From Helicobacter pylori Shi112 (lineage in GTDB: Bacteria; Campylobacterota; Campylobacteria; Campylobacterales; Helicobacteraceae): a DNA stretch of 64,000 nt. Positions 17,250 through 27,639 of the stretch are shown here, in pieces; within the stretch, counting starts at the first letter, position 1; each line of letters opens with the position of its first letter. The stretch lies in the NCBI RefSeq assembly GCF_000277405.1, contig NC_017741.1, positions 434,001-498,000 on the forward strand, in the 5' to 3' direction. A program made the position numbers and the translations under genes. Under the pieces are notes generated by a model. That model did not search any database. It saw only the letters and a list, made by a program, of their open reading frames with translations, and was not told the origin of the DNA.

Positions 17250-18578
17250 TTGATCTTGGAGTTAAGGTTTAAAATTTTAGCGATAGTCGTTTTAATTTTA
17301 GTGGGTTATTTGATTTTTAACGCTTTAATCACAAAACCCAAAGCTTTAAGTTTTAGTTTAAATAGCAAAGAGGGTGCGCTTAATAGCAATGATGAAGCGC
17401 TTTTTTGGGATTTAAAAAAACCCATTAAGATTAAAATAGTAGCCCCAAAGGGCATCAAACGCTATGAATTGAAAGTAACCACACAAGATGATTTGATCTT
17501 ATACGAAAAAGAAAATCTGGTGTTGGATAAACCCAAATCTTTAGAAGTGCCTTTGATCAAGCCTGAAATCATGGGGCTAGAAGACAAGTGCCTTTTGTAT
17601 GAAATTCAAGCTAATGATTGGAGTTATGCTAATTTTTTCAATGGCAATAAAGCGTCTTTCAAACAAGAAGTGTGCGTTGATACGATAAAACCCTCAATTA
17701 CTATTTTATCTCGATCCCCAAGCATCGCTTATGGAGGGAGCGCGATAGTCGTTTTTGAAGCTTTGGATAAGAATTTATCTCAAGCGTTTGTACGCGTCAA
17801 AAAGAAGGATTTTGAAGCTTTCAGGCTTTTAGAATTCAAACAGCGTAATGTTTTTATCGCTCTAGTGCCTTGGTCTTATAAAAATAAGGATTTTAAGGCG
17901 TTCATTGTCGCTAAAGATAAAGCCTATAACTCTAATACCATCCCAATATTATTCAAGCGAAAAACCCATCGTTTGAGGGAAAAAGATATAGACTTAAGTG
18001 CTTTAAAAGATAAGATTGCAAAGCAAGAAAAATCCCAAAACCACACTGAACAAACTTTGTTAGAAAGATTTTCCAACGCGCGCCCAAAAGATTTAGAAAA
18101 AATCCACAAGATCGTTTTAGAGCAAGGGGATTTTTATAAGGATTTTTCTCATTTTCAAGCGCTAAAACCCTTGAATGGGCCTTTTAAAATGGCAAGCAAT
18201 TTTTTAGAAAATCGGCGTATCTTAAGGGATAATCAGGTGTTGTTCCAATTCTTGCATTTAGGGGTGGATTTGATACCTGGCAAGGATTTATCTTTAGCGT
18301 TTGATTCATCTGTGAAGAGGGTTTTTAAGGGGGAGTTAGATTTTTATGGTAATAGTTTGATCAATTGTTATGGGCTGGGTTTGTGCGTTTTTTTAGCCCA
18401 TTTAAAAGATGATGAAAGCGTGGGGAGTAGTGGTTTGAAATTAGGGAGCGGGTTGCATTTAGGGACGCTTTTGCAAGGGGTTTTTGTCCGGCCTAATGAA
18501 TGGCTTAATGAGCAATGGATAAAAACCAATATCATCGCCCCCATAGAGCAAGCCAAGTGGCTTTTAATGAAAGGATAG
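17250..18578 (+). CDS. M23 (LytM)-like membrane-anchored protein, probably with an altered active site
   Basis: The 442-residue protein starts TTG ATC TTG and has a single N-terminal membrane anchor (about 8-25), a beta-rich periplasmic part, a coiled segment, and a C-terminal region that follows the M23 peptidase pattern: HLGVD with His336 and Asp340, then [11 protein letters not shown], then AHL with His384, then GLHLG with His403. In active enzymes the last motif is HxH; here the first His is Gly. It may therefore be a non-catalytic cell-wall regulator. It sits directly before minC. Confidence 0.8.
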   Translation: MILELRFKILAIVVLILVGYLIFNALITKPKALSFSLNSKEGALNSNDEALFWDLKKPIKIKIVAPKGIKRYELKVTTQDDLILYEKENLVLDKPKSLEVPLIKPEIMGLEDKCLLYEIQANDWSYANFFNGNKASFKQEVCVDTIKPSITILSRSPSIAYGGSAIVVFEALDKNLSQAFVRVKKKDFEAFRLLEFKQRNVFIALVPWSYKNKDFKAFIVAKDKAYNSNTIPILFKRKTHRLREKDIDLSALKDKIAKQEKSQNHTEQTLLERFSNARPKDLEKIHKIVLEQGDFYKDFSHFQALKPLNGPFKMASNFLENRRILRDNQVLFQFLHLGVDLIPGKDLSLAFDSSVKRVFKGELDFYGNSLINCYGLGLCVFLAHLKDDESVGSSGLKLGSGLHLGTLLQGVFVRPNEWLNEQWIKTNIIAPIEQAKWLLMKG

Positions 18579-18580
18579 TC

Positions 18581-19168
18581 ATGTTAAAAACGAATCAAAA
18601 AAATGTGCATGCGTTTGAAATTGAAAAGCAAGAGCCTGAAGCGGTCATAGGATTTTTAGAAAAAAACCATGCCCTTTTGCAGTATTTTCTTATTATATTT
18701 AAATATGATATTGAACCAGAAGTCAAAGCCATTTTGCGCAAACACCAGCTTTTGTTTTTAGAAACGAATCGCCCTTTAAACGGGCGTCATATCAAAACCA
18801 TGTCTATAAAAGAAGAAACCAACCATCCAGCACCCAATCATTCTAAAACAGAACCTAAAACAACGATTTATGAGCGCCATATCAGGAGTGGGGAAGAGAT
18901 TTATAGCGCTAACCACCTTATTTTTTTGGGTAATATCCACAATGGAGCCAAGATTATTTCAGAAGGCTGTGTGTCGGTTTATGGGGTTTGTGAAGGGGCG
19001 ATTGTGTGCTTTGGAGAGTGTTTGATTTTGAAAGAAGTCAAGAGCGTTCAAATCGTTTTTCAAAATAAAATTTTATCTCTAAAAGAGATTGAACGGCTTT
19101 TGGTAAATAAAAATATTAAAATAATCACTAAAAATGACGATATACTAGACATAAAGGAAGTATTATGA
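18581..19168 (+). CDS. minC: Septum site-determining protein MinC
   Basis: MinC blocks FtsZ polymerisation away from mid-cell. I use the ATG at 18581, two bases after the previous stop and preceded by AAAGGATAG, giving 195 residues. The N-terminal half is the FtsZ-inhibiting domain. The C-terminal half (from about 105) has the right-handed beta-helix pattern [22 protein letters not shown] and [13 protein letters not shown] that binds MinD. It overlaps lpxC by four bases. minD and minE are elsewhere. Confidence 0.93.
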   Translation: MLKTNQKNVHAFEIEKQEPEAVIGFLEKNHALLQYFLIIFKYDIEPEVKAILRKHQLLFLETNRPLNGRHIKTMSIKEETNHPAPNHSKTEPKTTIYERHIRSGEEIYSANHLIFLGNIHNGAKIISEGCVSVYGVCEGAIVCFGECLILKEVKSVQIVFQNKILSLKEIERLLVNKNIKIITKNDDILDIKEVL

Positions 19169-20052
19169 AACAAACAACCATTAACCACTCTGTGGAATTA
19201 GTAGGGATAGGCTTGCACAAGGGCGTTCCTGTGAAGCTTGTTTTAGAGCCTTTAGAAGAAAATCAAGGCATTGTTTTTTACCGCTCTGATTTGGGCGTGA
19301 AGCTCCCCTTAAAACCTGAAAACATCGTGGATACCAAAATGGCAACCGTGTTGGGTAAGGATAATGCTAGAATTTCTACGATCGAGCATTTGCTTTCAGC
19401 TGTCCATGCGTATGGCATTGACAACCTTAAGATCTCTGTGGATAACGAAGAAATCCCTATCATGGATGGGAGTGCTTTGGCTTATTGCATGCTTTTAGAT
19501 GAAGCAGGGATTAAAGAACTAGACGCTCCTAAAAAGGTGATGGAAATCAAGCAAGCTATTGAGGTTAGAGAGGGCGATAAGTTTGTTAAAATTGAGCCAG
19601 ACAGCCAGCTTTCTTTGAATTTTGCGATTGATTTTAACCATCCGGTTATCGCTAAGCAAGCCCACCATTTCGTTTTTAGTAAAACCGCTTATAAAGAGCA
19701 AGTCGCTAAAGCTCGCACCTTTGGGTTTTTGCAAGAAGTGAATTACTTGCGATCCATTGGTTTGGCTAAAGGGGGGAGTTTGAATAATTGCATCGTCCTA
19801 GATGAAAACAGCATTTTGAATAAAGAGGGTTTGAGGTGCGAAAAGGAATTTGTGTGCCACAAGATTTTAGACGCTATGGGGGATCTAATGGTTTTAGGCA
19901 TGCCTGTGATGGGCAAATACACTTCTTTTTCAGGGAGTCATAAGCTCAATTCCATGTTGGTTAAAGCCATTTTGGCGGACGCTAAAAATTACGAAGTTTT
20001 GATCGCTACAGATCCGGCTAAAGAATTTGCGTTGCAAAAGGCTTTCGCTTAA
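19165..20052 (+). CDS. lpxC: UDP-3-O-acyl-N-acetylglucosamine deacetylase LpxC
   Basis: LpxC is the zinc enzyme that commits UDP-GlcNAc to lipid A synthesis. The 295-residue protein has zinc-ligand and catalytic residues in [11 protein letters not shown] (His75), [10 protein letters not shown] (His232, Asp236) and SGSHKLN (His259), matching the E. coli pattern. The start opens [20 protein letters not shown]. It is translationally coupled to minC by a four-base overlap, joining division-site control to envelope synthesis in one transcript. Confidence 0.97.
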   Translation: MKQTTINHSVELVGIGLHKGVPVKLVLEPLEENQGIVFYRSDLGVKLPLKPENIVDTKMATVLGKDNARISTIEHLLSAVHAYGIDNLKISVDNEEIPIMDGSALAYCMLLDEAGIKELDAPKKVMEIKQAIEVREGDKFVKIEPDSQLSLNFAIDFNHPVIAKQAHHFVFSKTAYKEQVAKARTFGFLQEVNYLRSIGLAKGGSLNNCIVLDENSILNKEGLRCEKEFVCHKILDAMGDLMVLGMPVMGKYTSFSGSHKLNSMLVKAILADAKNYEVLIATDPAKEFALQKAFA

Positions 20053-20073
20053 TCCTGAATTAGGGTTTATTTT

Positions 20074-20547
20074 TTGGAATTGGATTTAGTGCTTGTCTCT
20101 TTAGGCGAGAAGGTCTTGCTTGGGGTGTATCAAAACAATTTTTTATGCGCTTCTTACACTTCTAAAGCAAAAACAAGCGAAGCTTTAGTGGAAGTTTTTT
20201 CGCAATTATTTGAAGATTTTAAAAACCCTACTTTACCGGCGATTAAAGGGGTTTATTACGCTAAAGGGCCAGGGAGTTTCACTAGCCTAAAGCTCACGCA
20301 TGTTTTCTTACACACTTTGGCTTTAATCCATGACTTTGAACTCTATTCCACCACAGGCTTTGATTTTAACGGCAACACGCCCATTTTAGCGTATGCCAAT
20401 AAATACTTTGTTTCAAAAGAAATGGAAAGCTTGAGCGATTTTAAAGATTTGAAAATCGCACCAAAAGATTTCATGCTGCCCCCCTTTTTAGAGAAAGACA
20501 AATTCACCCAATTGAACACGCCGTTTTACATTTTGCCTCCTATTTAG
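20074..20547 (+). CDS. tsaB: Short TsaB-like tRNA threonylcarbamoyladenosine protein
   Basis: TsaB helps TsaD and TsaE add threonylcarbamoyl to A37 of ANN-decoding tRNAs. The protein starts with TTG and is 157 residues, against roughly 230 in E. coli. It has the N-terminal lobe only, with the family motif YAKGPGSFTSLKL in place of GPGSFTGLRIG. The second lobe is largely gone. It could be a reduced scaffold, since TsaB is non-catalytic. It lies between lpxC and thrB. Confidence 0.8.
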   Translation: MELDLVLVSLGEKVLLGVYQNNFLCASYTSKAKTSEALVEVFSQLFEDFKNPTLPAIKGVYYAKGPGSFTSLKLTHVFLHTLALIHDFELYSTTGFDFNGNTPILAYANKYFVSKEMESLSDFKDLKIAPKDFMLPPFLEKDKFTQLNTPFYILPPI

Positions 20548-20601
20548 TGTATAATGCTGGTTTTAAAAAATGAAAGGGTATCAACAATAGGGGTTTAAAA
20601 T

Positions 20602-21483
20602 TTGGTAGTGAGTGTTCCTGCAACAAGTGCGAATTTAGGCCCCGGTTTTGATTGCTTGGGTTTGAGCTTGAATTTACGCAATCGTTTTTTTATTGAGCCT
20701 AGCAGTTTTCATGCGGTGAAATTGGTTGGGGAGGGTGAAGGGATCCCTAAGTTTTTAACCAACAATATTTTCACTAAAGTGTTTTATGAGATTTTAAAAA
20801 AGCATGGGAATGACGGCTCATTTAAATTTTTATTGCATAATAAAGTCCCTATTACAAGGGGCATGGGGTCTAGCTCGGCGATGATTGTGGGGGCGGTCGC
20901 TTCAGCGTTTGCGTTTTTAGGGTTTGCTTTTGATAGAGAAAACATTGTCAATACCGCTTTAATTTATGAAAACCACCCGGATAATATCACCCCGGCGGTG
21001 TTTGGGGGGTATAATGCAGCGTTTGTGGAAAAAAAGAAAGTGATAAGTTTGAAAACCACAATCCCTTCTTTTTTAAAAGCGGTGATGGTGATCCCTAATA
21101 GGGCCATTTCTACCAAGCAATCGCGCCATCTCTTGCCCAAGCGTTACAGCGTGCAAGAAAGCGTGTTTAACCTTTCGCATGCGAGCTTGATGACGATGGC
21201 GATTGTGCAGGGGAAGTGGGATTTATTGCGTTGTTGTTCTAAAGACAGGATGCATCAATACAAGCGCATGCAAACTTATCCCGTGTTGTTCGCGATCCAA
21301 AAGCTCGCTTTAGAAAATAACGCCTTAATGAGCACGCTTTCAGGGAGCGGTTCGTCGTTTTTTAACATGTGTTATGAAGAGGACGCCCCTAAATTAAAGC
21401 AGGTTTTGAGCAAGAAATTCCCTAAATTTAGGGTAGCGGTTTTAGATTTTGATAATGATGGAGTCCTTGTTGAGAAAGACTGA
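20602..21483 (+). CDS. thrB: Homoserine kinase ThrB
   Basis: ThrB phosphorylates homoserine on the way to threonine. The 293-residue GHMP-family protein begins with TTG (or the GTG three bases on) and shows VPATSANLGPGFDCLG near the N-terminus, the ATP-binding loop RGMGSSSAM near 89-97, and the C-terminal motif MSTLSGSGSSFFN. The end overlaps the small ylxR gene by 14 bases, so it leads into the infB operon. Confidence 0.95.
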   Translation: MVVSVPATSANLGPGFDCLGLSLNLRNRFFIEPSSFHAVKLVGEGEGIPKFLTNNIFTKVFYEILKKHGNDGSFKFLLHNKVPITRGMGSSSAMIVGAVASAFAFLGFAFDRENIVNTALIYENHPDNITPAVFGGYNAAFVEKKKVISLKTTIPSFLKAVMVIPNRAISTKQSRHLLPKRYSVQESVFNLSHASLMTMAIVQGKWDLLRCCSKDRMHQYKRMQTYPVLFAIQKLALENNALMSTLSGSGSSFFNMCYEEDAPKLKQVLSKKFPKFRVAVLDFDNDGVLVEKD

Positions 21484-21724
21484 AATTAAAATCCGCATGT
21501 GTGTGGCGTGCAGAATGCGCCAACCTCAAAAGGATTTGTTGCGTTTGAAAAGCTTTGAAAATCAGATCATGGAATTTGATGGCAAAGGCCGTAGTTTTTA
21601 TGTGTGTGAAAATTGTTTGAAAAATGGAGAAAAAAAGTTGTTGAAAGCGGTTTCAAAAATAAAGAACGCCCCAAAAGATACCAAAAATATCATTACTTGG
21701 ATTAAGGAGAGAAGCATAGCATGA
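21470..21724 (+). CDS. ylxR: YlxR-family nucleic-acid-binding protein
   Basis: This small RNA-binding protein family (DUF448) is found upstream of infB in many bacteria. The product is about 84 residues with the signature IRMCVACRMRQPQKDLLR and a later FYVCENCLKNGEKK, giving paired cysteines. I favour the TTG at 21470, spaced six bases from GGAG; an ATG at 21449 inside thrB would add seven residues. It overlaps infB by four bases. Confidence 0.88.
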   Translation: MRKTEIKIRMCVACRMRQPQKDLLRLKSFENQIMEFDGKGRSFYVCENCLKNGEKKLLKAVSKIKNAPKDTKNIITWIKERSIA

Positions 21725-24576
21725 GCGAGATGGTTGATTTAAAAAAATTTTTAACCGAGCTTGGTAAAACCCAAAAAGAGCTTAAAAATGTGATCGAGCA
21801 AGCCAAAGACATTGGTTTAGAGCTTAAGACAAATTCTAAAATGACCCCAGAGCAAGCAGGCAAGCTATACAAATACATTGTGGATGGCATTAAAGAACAA
21901 ATACAAGCCAATAAACCCACTAAAAATCCTGAACAAGACAATAAAGATGATTTGAATATAACCGCTACGCCCAAACCCCTTAACAAAAAGGTTTCCAAAA
22001 CGCCTAAAAAAGAAGAAACAAAAAGCCAGCCAAAGCCCAAAAAAACTAAAGAAAAGAAAAAAGAAGCTCCTGTGCCCATTGCCAAAAAAAAAGGAGGGAT
22101 AGAGATTGTCAATACTTTTGAAGACCAAACGCTAGAAAACACCCCTAAAGTGGTTAGCCACTCTCAAATAGAAAAAGCCAAGCAAAAGCTCCAAGAAATC
22201 CAAAAAAGCCGAGAAGCCTTAAGCAAGCTCACTCAAAGCAACGCTAACAGTGCCAATAACGCTAATAATGTTAATAACGCTAATAATGTTAATAACGCTA
22301 AAAAAGAAATCAGCGAAGTTAAAAAGCAAGAGCAAGAGATCAAACGCCATGAAAACATTAAAAGGCGCACCGGTTTTAGGGTGATTAAACGCAACGATGA
22401 AACAGAAAATGAAACTGAAAACAGCGTAGCTGAAAGCAAAAGACCCACTCAAAGCGCGGCGGCTATTTTTGAAGACATTAAAAAAGAATGGCAAGAAAAA
22501 GACAAACAAGAGGCCAAAAAAGCCAAAAAACCAAGTAAGCCCAAAGCCACCCCCACAGCCAAAAACAACAAATCCCATAAAATTGATTTTAGCGATGCGA
22601 GGGATTTTAAGGGCAATGATATTTATGATGATGAAACCGATGAAATCTTATTGTTTGATTTGCATGAACAAGATAATTTCAATAAGGAAGAAGAAGAAAA
22701 AGAAATCCGCCAAAATATCAACGACAGGGTGCGCGTCCAAAGAAAAAACCCTTGGATGAATGAAAGCGGGATCAAGCGACAATCCAAGAAAAAGCACGCA
22801 TTCCGTAACGATAACAGCCAAAAAGTGATCCAAAGCGCGATTTCAATCCCTGAAGAAGTGCGCGTTTATGAATTCGCGCAAAAAGCGAATTTGAATCTGG
22901 CTGATGTGATTAAAACCCTCTTTAATTTAGGGCTTATGGTAACTAAAAACGACTTTTTGGATAAGGATAGCATAGAAATTTTAGCCGAAGAGTTCCATTT
23001 AGAAATTTCTGTTCAAAACACTTTAGAAGAATTTGAAGTAGAAGAAGTGCTAGAGGGGGTGAAAAAAGAGCGCCCGCCTGTGGTTACTATCATGGGGCAT
23101 GTTGATCATGGTAAAACTTCACTATTAGATAAAATCCGTGATAAAAGAGTCGCTCACACGGAAGCTGGGGGGATCACTCAACACATTGGCGCTTACATGG
23201 TAGAAAAGAATGATAAGTGGGTGTCTTTCATTGACACCCCAGGGCATGAAGCCTTTAGCCAGATGCGTAATCGTGGGGCTCAAGTTACAGATATTGCAGT
23301 GATTGTGATAGCGGCTGATGATGGGGTGAAGCAACAGACTATTGAAGCTTTAGAGCATGCAAAGGCCGCTAATGTGCCTGTGATTTTTGCGATGAATAAA
23401 ATGGATAAGCCTAATGTGAATCCGGACAAACTCAAAGCCGAATGCGCTGAGCTTGGCTATAACCCTGTGGATTGGGGCGGAGAGTATGAATTTATCCCTG
23501 TTTCGGCTAAAACGGGCGATGGCATTGACAATTTGTTAGAAACCATTCTTATCCAAGCGGATATTATGGAATTAAAAGCCATAGAAGAGGGCAGCGCTAG
23601 AGCGGTTGTTTTAGAAGGAAGCGTGGAAAAAGGGCGTGGGGCAGTAGCCACTGTGATTGTCCAAAGCGGGACTTTGAGCGTGGGGGATAGTTTTTTTGCC
23701 GAAACAGCGTTTGGTAAAGTAAGAACGATGACTGATGATCAAGGCAAGAGCATTCAAAATTTAAAACCCTCTATGGTGGCTCTCATCACAGGCTTAAGCG
23801 AAGTGCCGCCTGCGGGATCTGTTTTAATAGGGGTAGAAAACGATTCTATCGCGCGCTTGCAAGCTCAAAAGAGGGCGACTTATTTACGCCAAAAAGCCTT
23901 GAGTAAAAGCACTAAAGTGTCTTTTGATGAGCTTTCAGAAATGGTCGCTAATAAGGAATTGAAAAACATTCCTGTAGTCATTAAAGCGGATACGCAAGGA
24001 AGCTTAGAAGCCATCAAAAACAGCTTGTTAGAGCTTAATAACGAAGAAGTAGCGATTCAAGTGATCCACTCAGGGGTGGGGGGCATTACTGAGAATGATT
24101 TGAGCCTGGTTTCTAGCAGTGATCATGCGGTGATTTTAGGCTTTAATATCCGCCCCACCGGTAATGTGAAAAATAAGGCTAAAGAATACAATGTGAGCAT
24201 TAAAACTTACACGGTGATTTATGCCTTGATTGAAGAAATGCGATCGCTGTTATTAGGCTTGATGAGTCCTATTATTGAAGAAGAGCATACCGGGCAAGCG
24301 GAAGTGAGAGAAACCTTTAATATCCCTAAAGTTGGCACGATAGCTGGGTGTGTGGTGAGCGATGGGGTGATCGCTCGTGGCATTAAGGCGCGTTTGATTA
24401 GGGATGGCGTGGTGATTCATACCGGCGAAATCCTTTCTTTGAAACGCTTTAAAGATGATGTGAAAGAAGTTTCTAAGGGCTATGAGTGCGGGATCATGCT
24501 GGACAATTATAATGAGATTAAAGTGGGCGATGTGTTTGAAACCTATAAAGAAATCCATAAAAAAAGAACCCTCTAA
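21721..24576 (+). CDS. infB: Translation initiation factor IF-2
   Basis: IF-2 is the GTPase that brings initiator fMet-tRNA to the 30S subunit. The 951-residue protein has a long Lys/Glu-rich N-terminal region (1-450) with an Asn-Ala-Asn-Val repeat, then the G domain with GHVDHGKT at 459-466, DTPGH, and NKMD, followed by domains II-IV with VIKADTQGSLEAI and the C-terminal GYECGIMLDNYNEIK. The N-terminal region is fast-evolving and variable in length. The last base of its stop overlaps the rbfA ATG. Confidence 0.98.
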   Translation: MSEMVDLKKFLTELGKTQKELKNVIEQAKDIGLELKTNSKMTPEQAGKLYKYIVDGIKEQIQANKPTKNPEQDNKDDLNITATPKPLNKKVSKTPKKEETKSQPKPKKTKEKKKEAPVPIAKKKGGIEIVNTFEDQTLENTPKVVSHSQIEKAKQKLQEIQKSREALSKLTQSNANSANNANNVNNANNVNNAKKEISEVKKQEQEIKRHENIKRRTGFRVIKRNDETENETENSVAESKRPTQSAAAIFEDIKKEWQEKDKQEAKKAKKPSKPKATPTAKNNKSHKIDFSDARDFKGNDIYDDETDEILLFDLHEQDNFNKEEEEKEIRQNINDRVRVQRKNPWMNESGIKRQSKKKHAFRNDNSQKVIQSAISIPEEVRVYEFAQKANLNLADVIKTLFNLGLMVTKNDFLDKDSIEILAEEFHLEISVQNTLEEFEVEEVLEGVKKERPPVVTIMGHVDHGKTSLLDKIRDKRVAHTEAGGITQHIGAYMVEKNDKWVSFIDTPGHEAFSQMRNRGAQVTDIAVIVIAADDGVKQQTIEALEHAKAANVPVIFAMNKMDKPNVNPDKLKAECAELGYNPVDWGGEYEFIPVSAKTGDGIDNLLETILIQADIMELKAIEEGSARAVVLEGSVEKGRGAVATVIVQSGTLSVGDSFFAETAFGKVRTMTDDQGKSIQNLKPSMVALITGLSEVPPAGSVLIGVENDSIARLQAQKRATYLRQKALSKSTKVSFDELSEMVANKELKNIPVVIKADTQGSLEAIKNSLLELNNEEVAIQVIHSGVGGITENDLSLVSSSDHAVILGFNIRPTGNVKNKAKEYNVSIKTYTVIYALIEEMRSLLLGLMSPIIEEEHTGQAEVRETFNIPKVGTIAGCVVSDGVIARGIKARLIRDGVVIHTGEILSLKRFKDDVKEVSKGYECGIMLDNYNEIKVGDVFETYKEIHKKRTL
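22255..22299 (+). repeat. 18-base tandem repeat in infB
   Basis: The unit AATAACGCTAATAATGTT occurs two and a half times in a row, coding for the repeating Asn-Asn-Ala-Asn-Asn-Val stretch. Copy change would keep the frame. Confidence 0.95.
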
Positions 24577-24911
24577 TGAACGCTCATAAAGAACGCTTAG
24601 AATCCAATCTTTTAGAATTATTGCAAGAGGCTTTAGCGAGCTTGAACGACAGCGAGTTGAATTCTTTAAGCGTTACTAAAGTGGAATGCTCTAAAGGGAA
24701 GCACCACGCTTTTGTGTTTGTGCTTTCACAAGATCATAAAATCCTTTCCAAATTAAAAAAAGCTGAGGGCTTGATCAGGCAGTTTGTTTTGCAGGCGAGC
24801 GGGTGGTTTAAATGCCCAAAACTCAGTTTTGTTTTAGATAACAGCTTAGAAAAGCAGCTCCGCCTAGACGCCATATTTAATGAAATCGCTAAAGGGAAAG
24901 ATAATGACTAA
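24576..24911 (+). CDS. rbfA: 30S ribosome-binding factor RbfA
   Basis: RbfA helps mature the 5' end of 16S rRNA and the small subunit. The 111-residue KH-like protein shows [22 protein letters not shown] and the C-terminal [22 protein letters not shown] typical of the family. The start ATG overlaps the infB stop by one base, and its own end overlaps rimP by eight bases, giving the compact infB-rbfA-rimP order. Confidence 0.93.
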   Translation: MNAHKERLESNLLELLQEALASLNDSELNSLSVTKVECSKGKHHAFVFVLSQDHKILSKLKKAEGLIRQFVLQASGWFKCPKLSFVLDNSLEKQLRLDAIFNEIAKGKDND

Positions 24912-25344
24912 AAAAATAGAAGAGAAAATAGAGGGCGTGATTGAAAGTTTGGGTTATTTGCTTTATGATGTGAGTTTGATTAAAGAAAATGAGCAGCATG
25001 TTTTAAGGGTGAGCCTTAAAAACCCTAACGGAGCGGTTAGTTTGGATATTTGCCAGCAAGTGAGCGAGATCATTTCGCCCTTATTAGATGTGTGCGATTT
25101 TATTCAAGACGCTTATATTTTGGAAGTGAGCTCCATGGGGTTAGAAAGAACGCTTAAAACCCCCAAACACTTCAAGCTTTCTTTAGGCGAAAAAGTGGGA
25201 GTCAAACTCACAAATAAAGAAAGCTTCCAAGCTGTCCTTAAAGACGCTAACGATTTGAGCGCGGATTTTGAATTAGAAGATCACGCTATCAAAAGCGTGG
25301 AGTATAAAGATTTAAAGAAAGTTAAAACGCTTTTTGAGTGGTGA
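24904..25344 (+). CDS. rimP: Ribosome maturation factor RimP
   Basis: RimP assists assembly of the 30S subunit. I use the ATG at 24904, which follows AAAGGGAAAG and gives 146 residues starting [11 protein letters not shown]; a frame from 24880 would add eight residues inside rbfA. The protein has the N-terminal [20 protein letters not shown] segment split by the motif [11 protein letters not shown], and the signature [18 protein letters not shown], close to the family's EVSSPGLDRPL. It ends the operon at a bidirectional terminator. Confidence 0.92.
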   Translation: MTKKIEEKIEGVIESLGYLLYDVSLIKENEQHVLRVSLKNPNGAVSLDICQQVSEIISPLLDVCDFIQDAYILEVSSMGLERTLKTPKHFKLSLGEKVGVKLTNKESFQAVLKDANDLSADFELEDHAIKSVEYKDLKKVKTLFEW

Positions 25345-25422
25345 AATAACGCAAAGCGGTAGCGTTCTTACACTTTATGAGAGATTATCGCTTGATTGGA
25401 ATTGGGTTCTCATTATTTGGCT

Positions 25423-25446
25423 AAAAAACGCTAAAAGGCGTTTTTT
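25423..25446. terminator. Bidirectional intrinsic terminator between rimP and acs
   Basis: AAAAAACGC, the loop TAAAAG, and GCGTTTTTT form a nine-pair hairpin with T-runs on both strands. It lies between two convergent genes and would end both transcripts. Confidence 0.88.
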
Positions 25447-25451
25447 AGATT

Positions 25452-27440
25452 TCACTCTTCCATTTGAACAATACTCATTATTTCTTTGACCACATTCACA
25501 TCTTCTAGCGTGCTTAAATCTTGAGTGATTGGCTCTTTTTTGGCGATAGATTTCAAAAGCCTTCTCATGATTTTCCCGCTCCTGGTTTTAGGCAAACCTG
25601 GCACATACATGACATTGTCTAATTTAGCGATCTTTCCAATCTCAATGGATAAGATATGATTCATTTCTTTTAGCAATTCTAAACTCTCGCCAAGATTGCA
25701 TTTAGCCCCATCGCACAGCACTACAAACGCAAACAAGCCCTCTCCTTTAATCGTATCTGGGATACCCACTACCGCACATTCAGCCACCATTTCATGTTTA
25801 GAAATAGCGCTCTCCACTTCAGCCGTGCCAATCCTATGCCCGCTCACATTCACAATATCATCTGTGCGCCCAATAATAGTAATGTATCCGTTTTCATCCA
25901 CGATAGCGCCATCTCCAGAGAGATAGACATATTCCCCATTCAACTTGATTTGAGAAAAATAGCTGTCAATGTATCGTTTTTCATCGCCCCAAACGTTTCT
26001 TATCATAGAAGGCCATGGCTTAGTGATGCATAAAAACCCTTGTTCTCCGGGTTTTGTTTGAGTGCCGTCTTCGTTTAAAACTTCTGCATGGATGCCAGGC
26101 AAAGGTAAAGTTGCACAACTGGCCCTTATAGGCGTAGCTCCCGGTAAAGGGCTGATGATATGCCCGCCTGTTTCTGTCTGCCACCAAGTATCCACGATAC
26201 TGCATTTTGAATTACCGATTTTTTCATAAAACCATTTCCATGCTGTAGGGTTAATGGGCTCTCCCACTGTTCCTAAAACTTTGAGTGAGTCTAAATTATA
26301 CTTTAAGGGTTCGTTTTCGCCTTTGGCATGCAGCATTCTTATAGCGGTGGGGGAAGTGTAGAATTTATCCACGCGGTATTCTTCTATCATCCTCCACCAT
26401 CTCCCATAATCCGGATAAGACATCGTGCCTTCTAGTATCAAAGTCGTCGCCCCACAAGCTAAAGGCCCATAAACCACATAAGTGTGCCCTGTGATCCAGC
26501 CAATATCAGCGGTGCACCAAAAATTATCGTTATCTCTAATATCAAAAACCCATTCCATCGTCATTTGTGCCCACAGCAAATACCCTGCACTGCTGTGTTG
26601 AACGCCTTTAGGTTTCCCGGTTGATCCGCTTGTATAGAGCAAGAATAAAGGATCTTCAGAGTCCATCATTTCAGGCTGGCATTTACCGGATTGGTAATTG
26701 ACCATTTCATTATAGACAAAATCGCGCCCTCTCACATAGTCAATCTCTTTGGCGTTTCGTATCACAATGAGCACTTTTTCCACACTGGGGCAGGCGTTAT
26801 TTTCTAGAGCCTTGTCAAGGGCTGGCTTGAGCATGTAGGGTTTGCCTTTTCTAAAAGTCCCATCCGCTGTGATAACTAATTTGGCTTGAGCGTCGTTGAT
26901 TCTATCCCTCAAGGCTTCAGGGCTAAATCCGGCAAAAACGATGCTATGGATCGCTCCAATCCTAGCGCATGCGAGCATCATATAAACGCTTTCTACAATC
27001 ATAGGCATATAGATAATAACTCTATCGCCTTTTTTGACATTGAATTCGTTTTTTAAAAGGTTGGCTGTTTTATTGACTTCAGAGTGGAGTTTTCTGTAGG
27101 TGATGACATTATAATCCCCCATTTCCCCTTCAAAAATGATCGCCACTTTATTCTTTTTGTCTTTTAAATGCCTGTCTATGCAATTGTAAGAAACATTGAT
27201 TTTGCCGTTTTCAAACCATTTAAAAAAAGGGGTGTTATCGCTGTTTAAAACCTTATCAAAGGGCTTAAACCATGTGAGTTTTTGTTTGGCTAACTCGCCC
27301 CAAAAATGTTCATAATCTTCATTGGCTTCATGCACTAAATCTTTATATTCGCACATGTTTTTAATCCTGGCTTGCTTGGCAAACGCTCTGTTAGGGTTAA
27401 AGACTTTTTTAGCGAATTCTAAATCATCGTCTGATTGCAT
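25452..27440 (-). CDS. acsA: Acetyl-CoA synthetase (AMP-forming)
   Basis: This enzyme activates acetate through acetyl-AMP to acetyl-CoA. The 662-residue protein has the adenylate motif [11 protein letters not shown] (about 266-276), [10 protein letters not shown], the hinge [13 protein letters not shown], and the C-terminal lysine site [12 protein letters not shown], which is the usual acetylation and regulatory point. Length and motif order are those of a full Acs. The ATG is preceded by GGGAG. It is a single-gene unit facing the infB operon. Confidence 0.97.
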   Translation of the reverse strand: MQSDDDLEFAKKVFNPNRAFAKQARIKNMCEYKDLVHEANEDYEHFWGELAKQKLTWFKPFDKVLNSDNTPFFKWFENGKINVSYNCIDRHLKDKKNKVAIIFEGEMGDYNVITYRKLHSEVNKTANLLKNEFNVKKGDRVIIYMPMIVESVYMMLACARIGAIHSIVFAGFSPEALRDRINDAQAKLVITADGTFRKGKPYMLKPALDKALENNACPSVEKVLIVIRNAKEIDYVRGRDFVYNEMVNYQSGKCQPEMMDSEDPLFLLYTSGSTGKPKGVQHSSAGYLLWAQMTMEWVFDIRDNDNFWCTADIGWITGHTYVVYGPLACGATTLILEGTMSYPDYGRWWRMIEEYRVDKFYTSPTAIRMLHAKGENEPLKYNLDSLKVLGTVGEPINPTAWKWFYEKIGNSKCSIVDTWWQTETGGHIISPLPGATPIRASCATLPLPGIHAEVLNEDGTQTKPGEQGFLCITKPWPSMIRNVWGDEKRYIDSYFSQIKLNGEYVYLSGDGAIVDENGYITIIGRTDDIVNVSGHRIGTAEVESAISKHEMVAECAVVGIPDTIKGEGLFAFVVLCDGAKCNLGESLELLKEMNHILSIEIGKIAKLDNVMYVPGLPKTRSGKIMRRLLKSIAKKEPITQDLSTLEDVNVVKEIMSIVQMEE

Positions 27441-27478
27441 CGCATCTCCCTTCTATGGCTTTAAGCACATTTTTTATT

Positions 27479-27484
27479 ATTGTA
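27479..27484 (-). promoter_or_regulatory. Probable -10 box of acs
   Basis: On the minus strand this reads TACAAT, giving a start near 27472 and a leader of about 30 bases before the acs ATG at 27440. Confidence 0.5.
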
Positions 27485-27639
27485 TCCAAACTCACACTCT
27501 TTTAAGGGGAGGGATACTTTTCTCTTTCTGTGGGGATTGAGACTGATAAAAAAGGAAACAATAGCAAGATGAAACCTAAAGGGGATATTAGCCCTAATAT
27601 GCTAATATAGAAAAAACATTATGACTACAAAAGGGTGAT

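Noticed and set aside
21702..22578. Minus-strand frames rich in Phe and Leu opposite the N-terminal region of infB
   Set aside because: They are antisense shadows of the Lys/Asn-rich IF-2 leader and have no ribosome sites.
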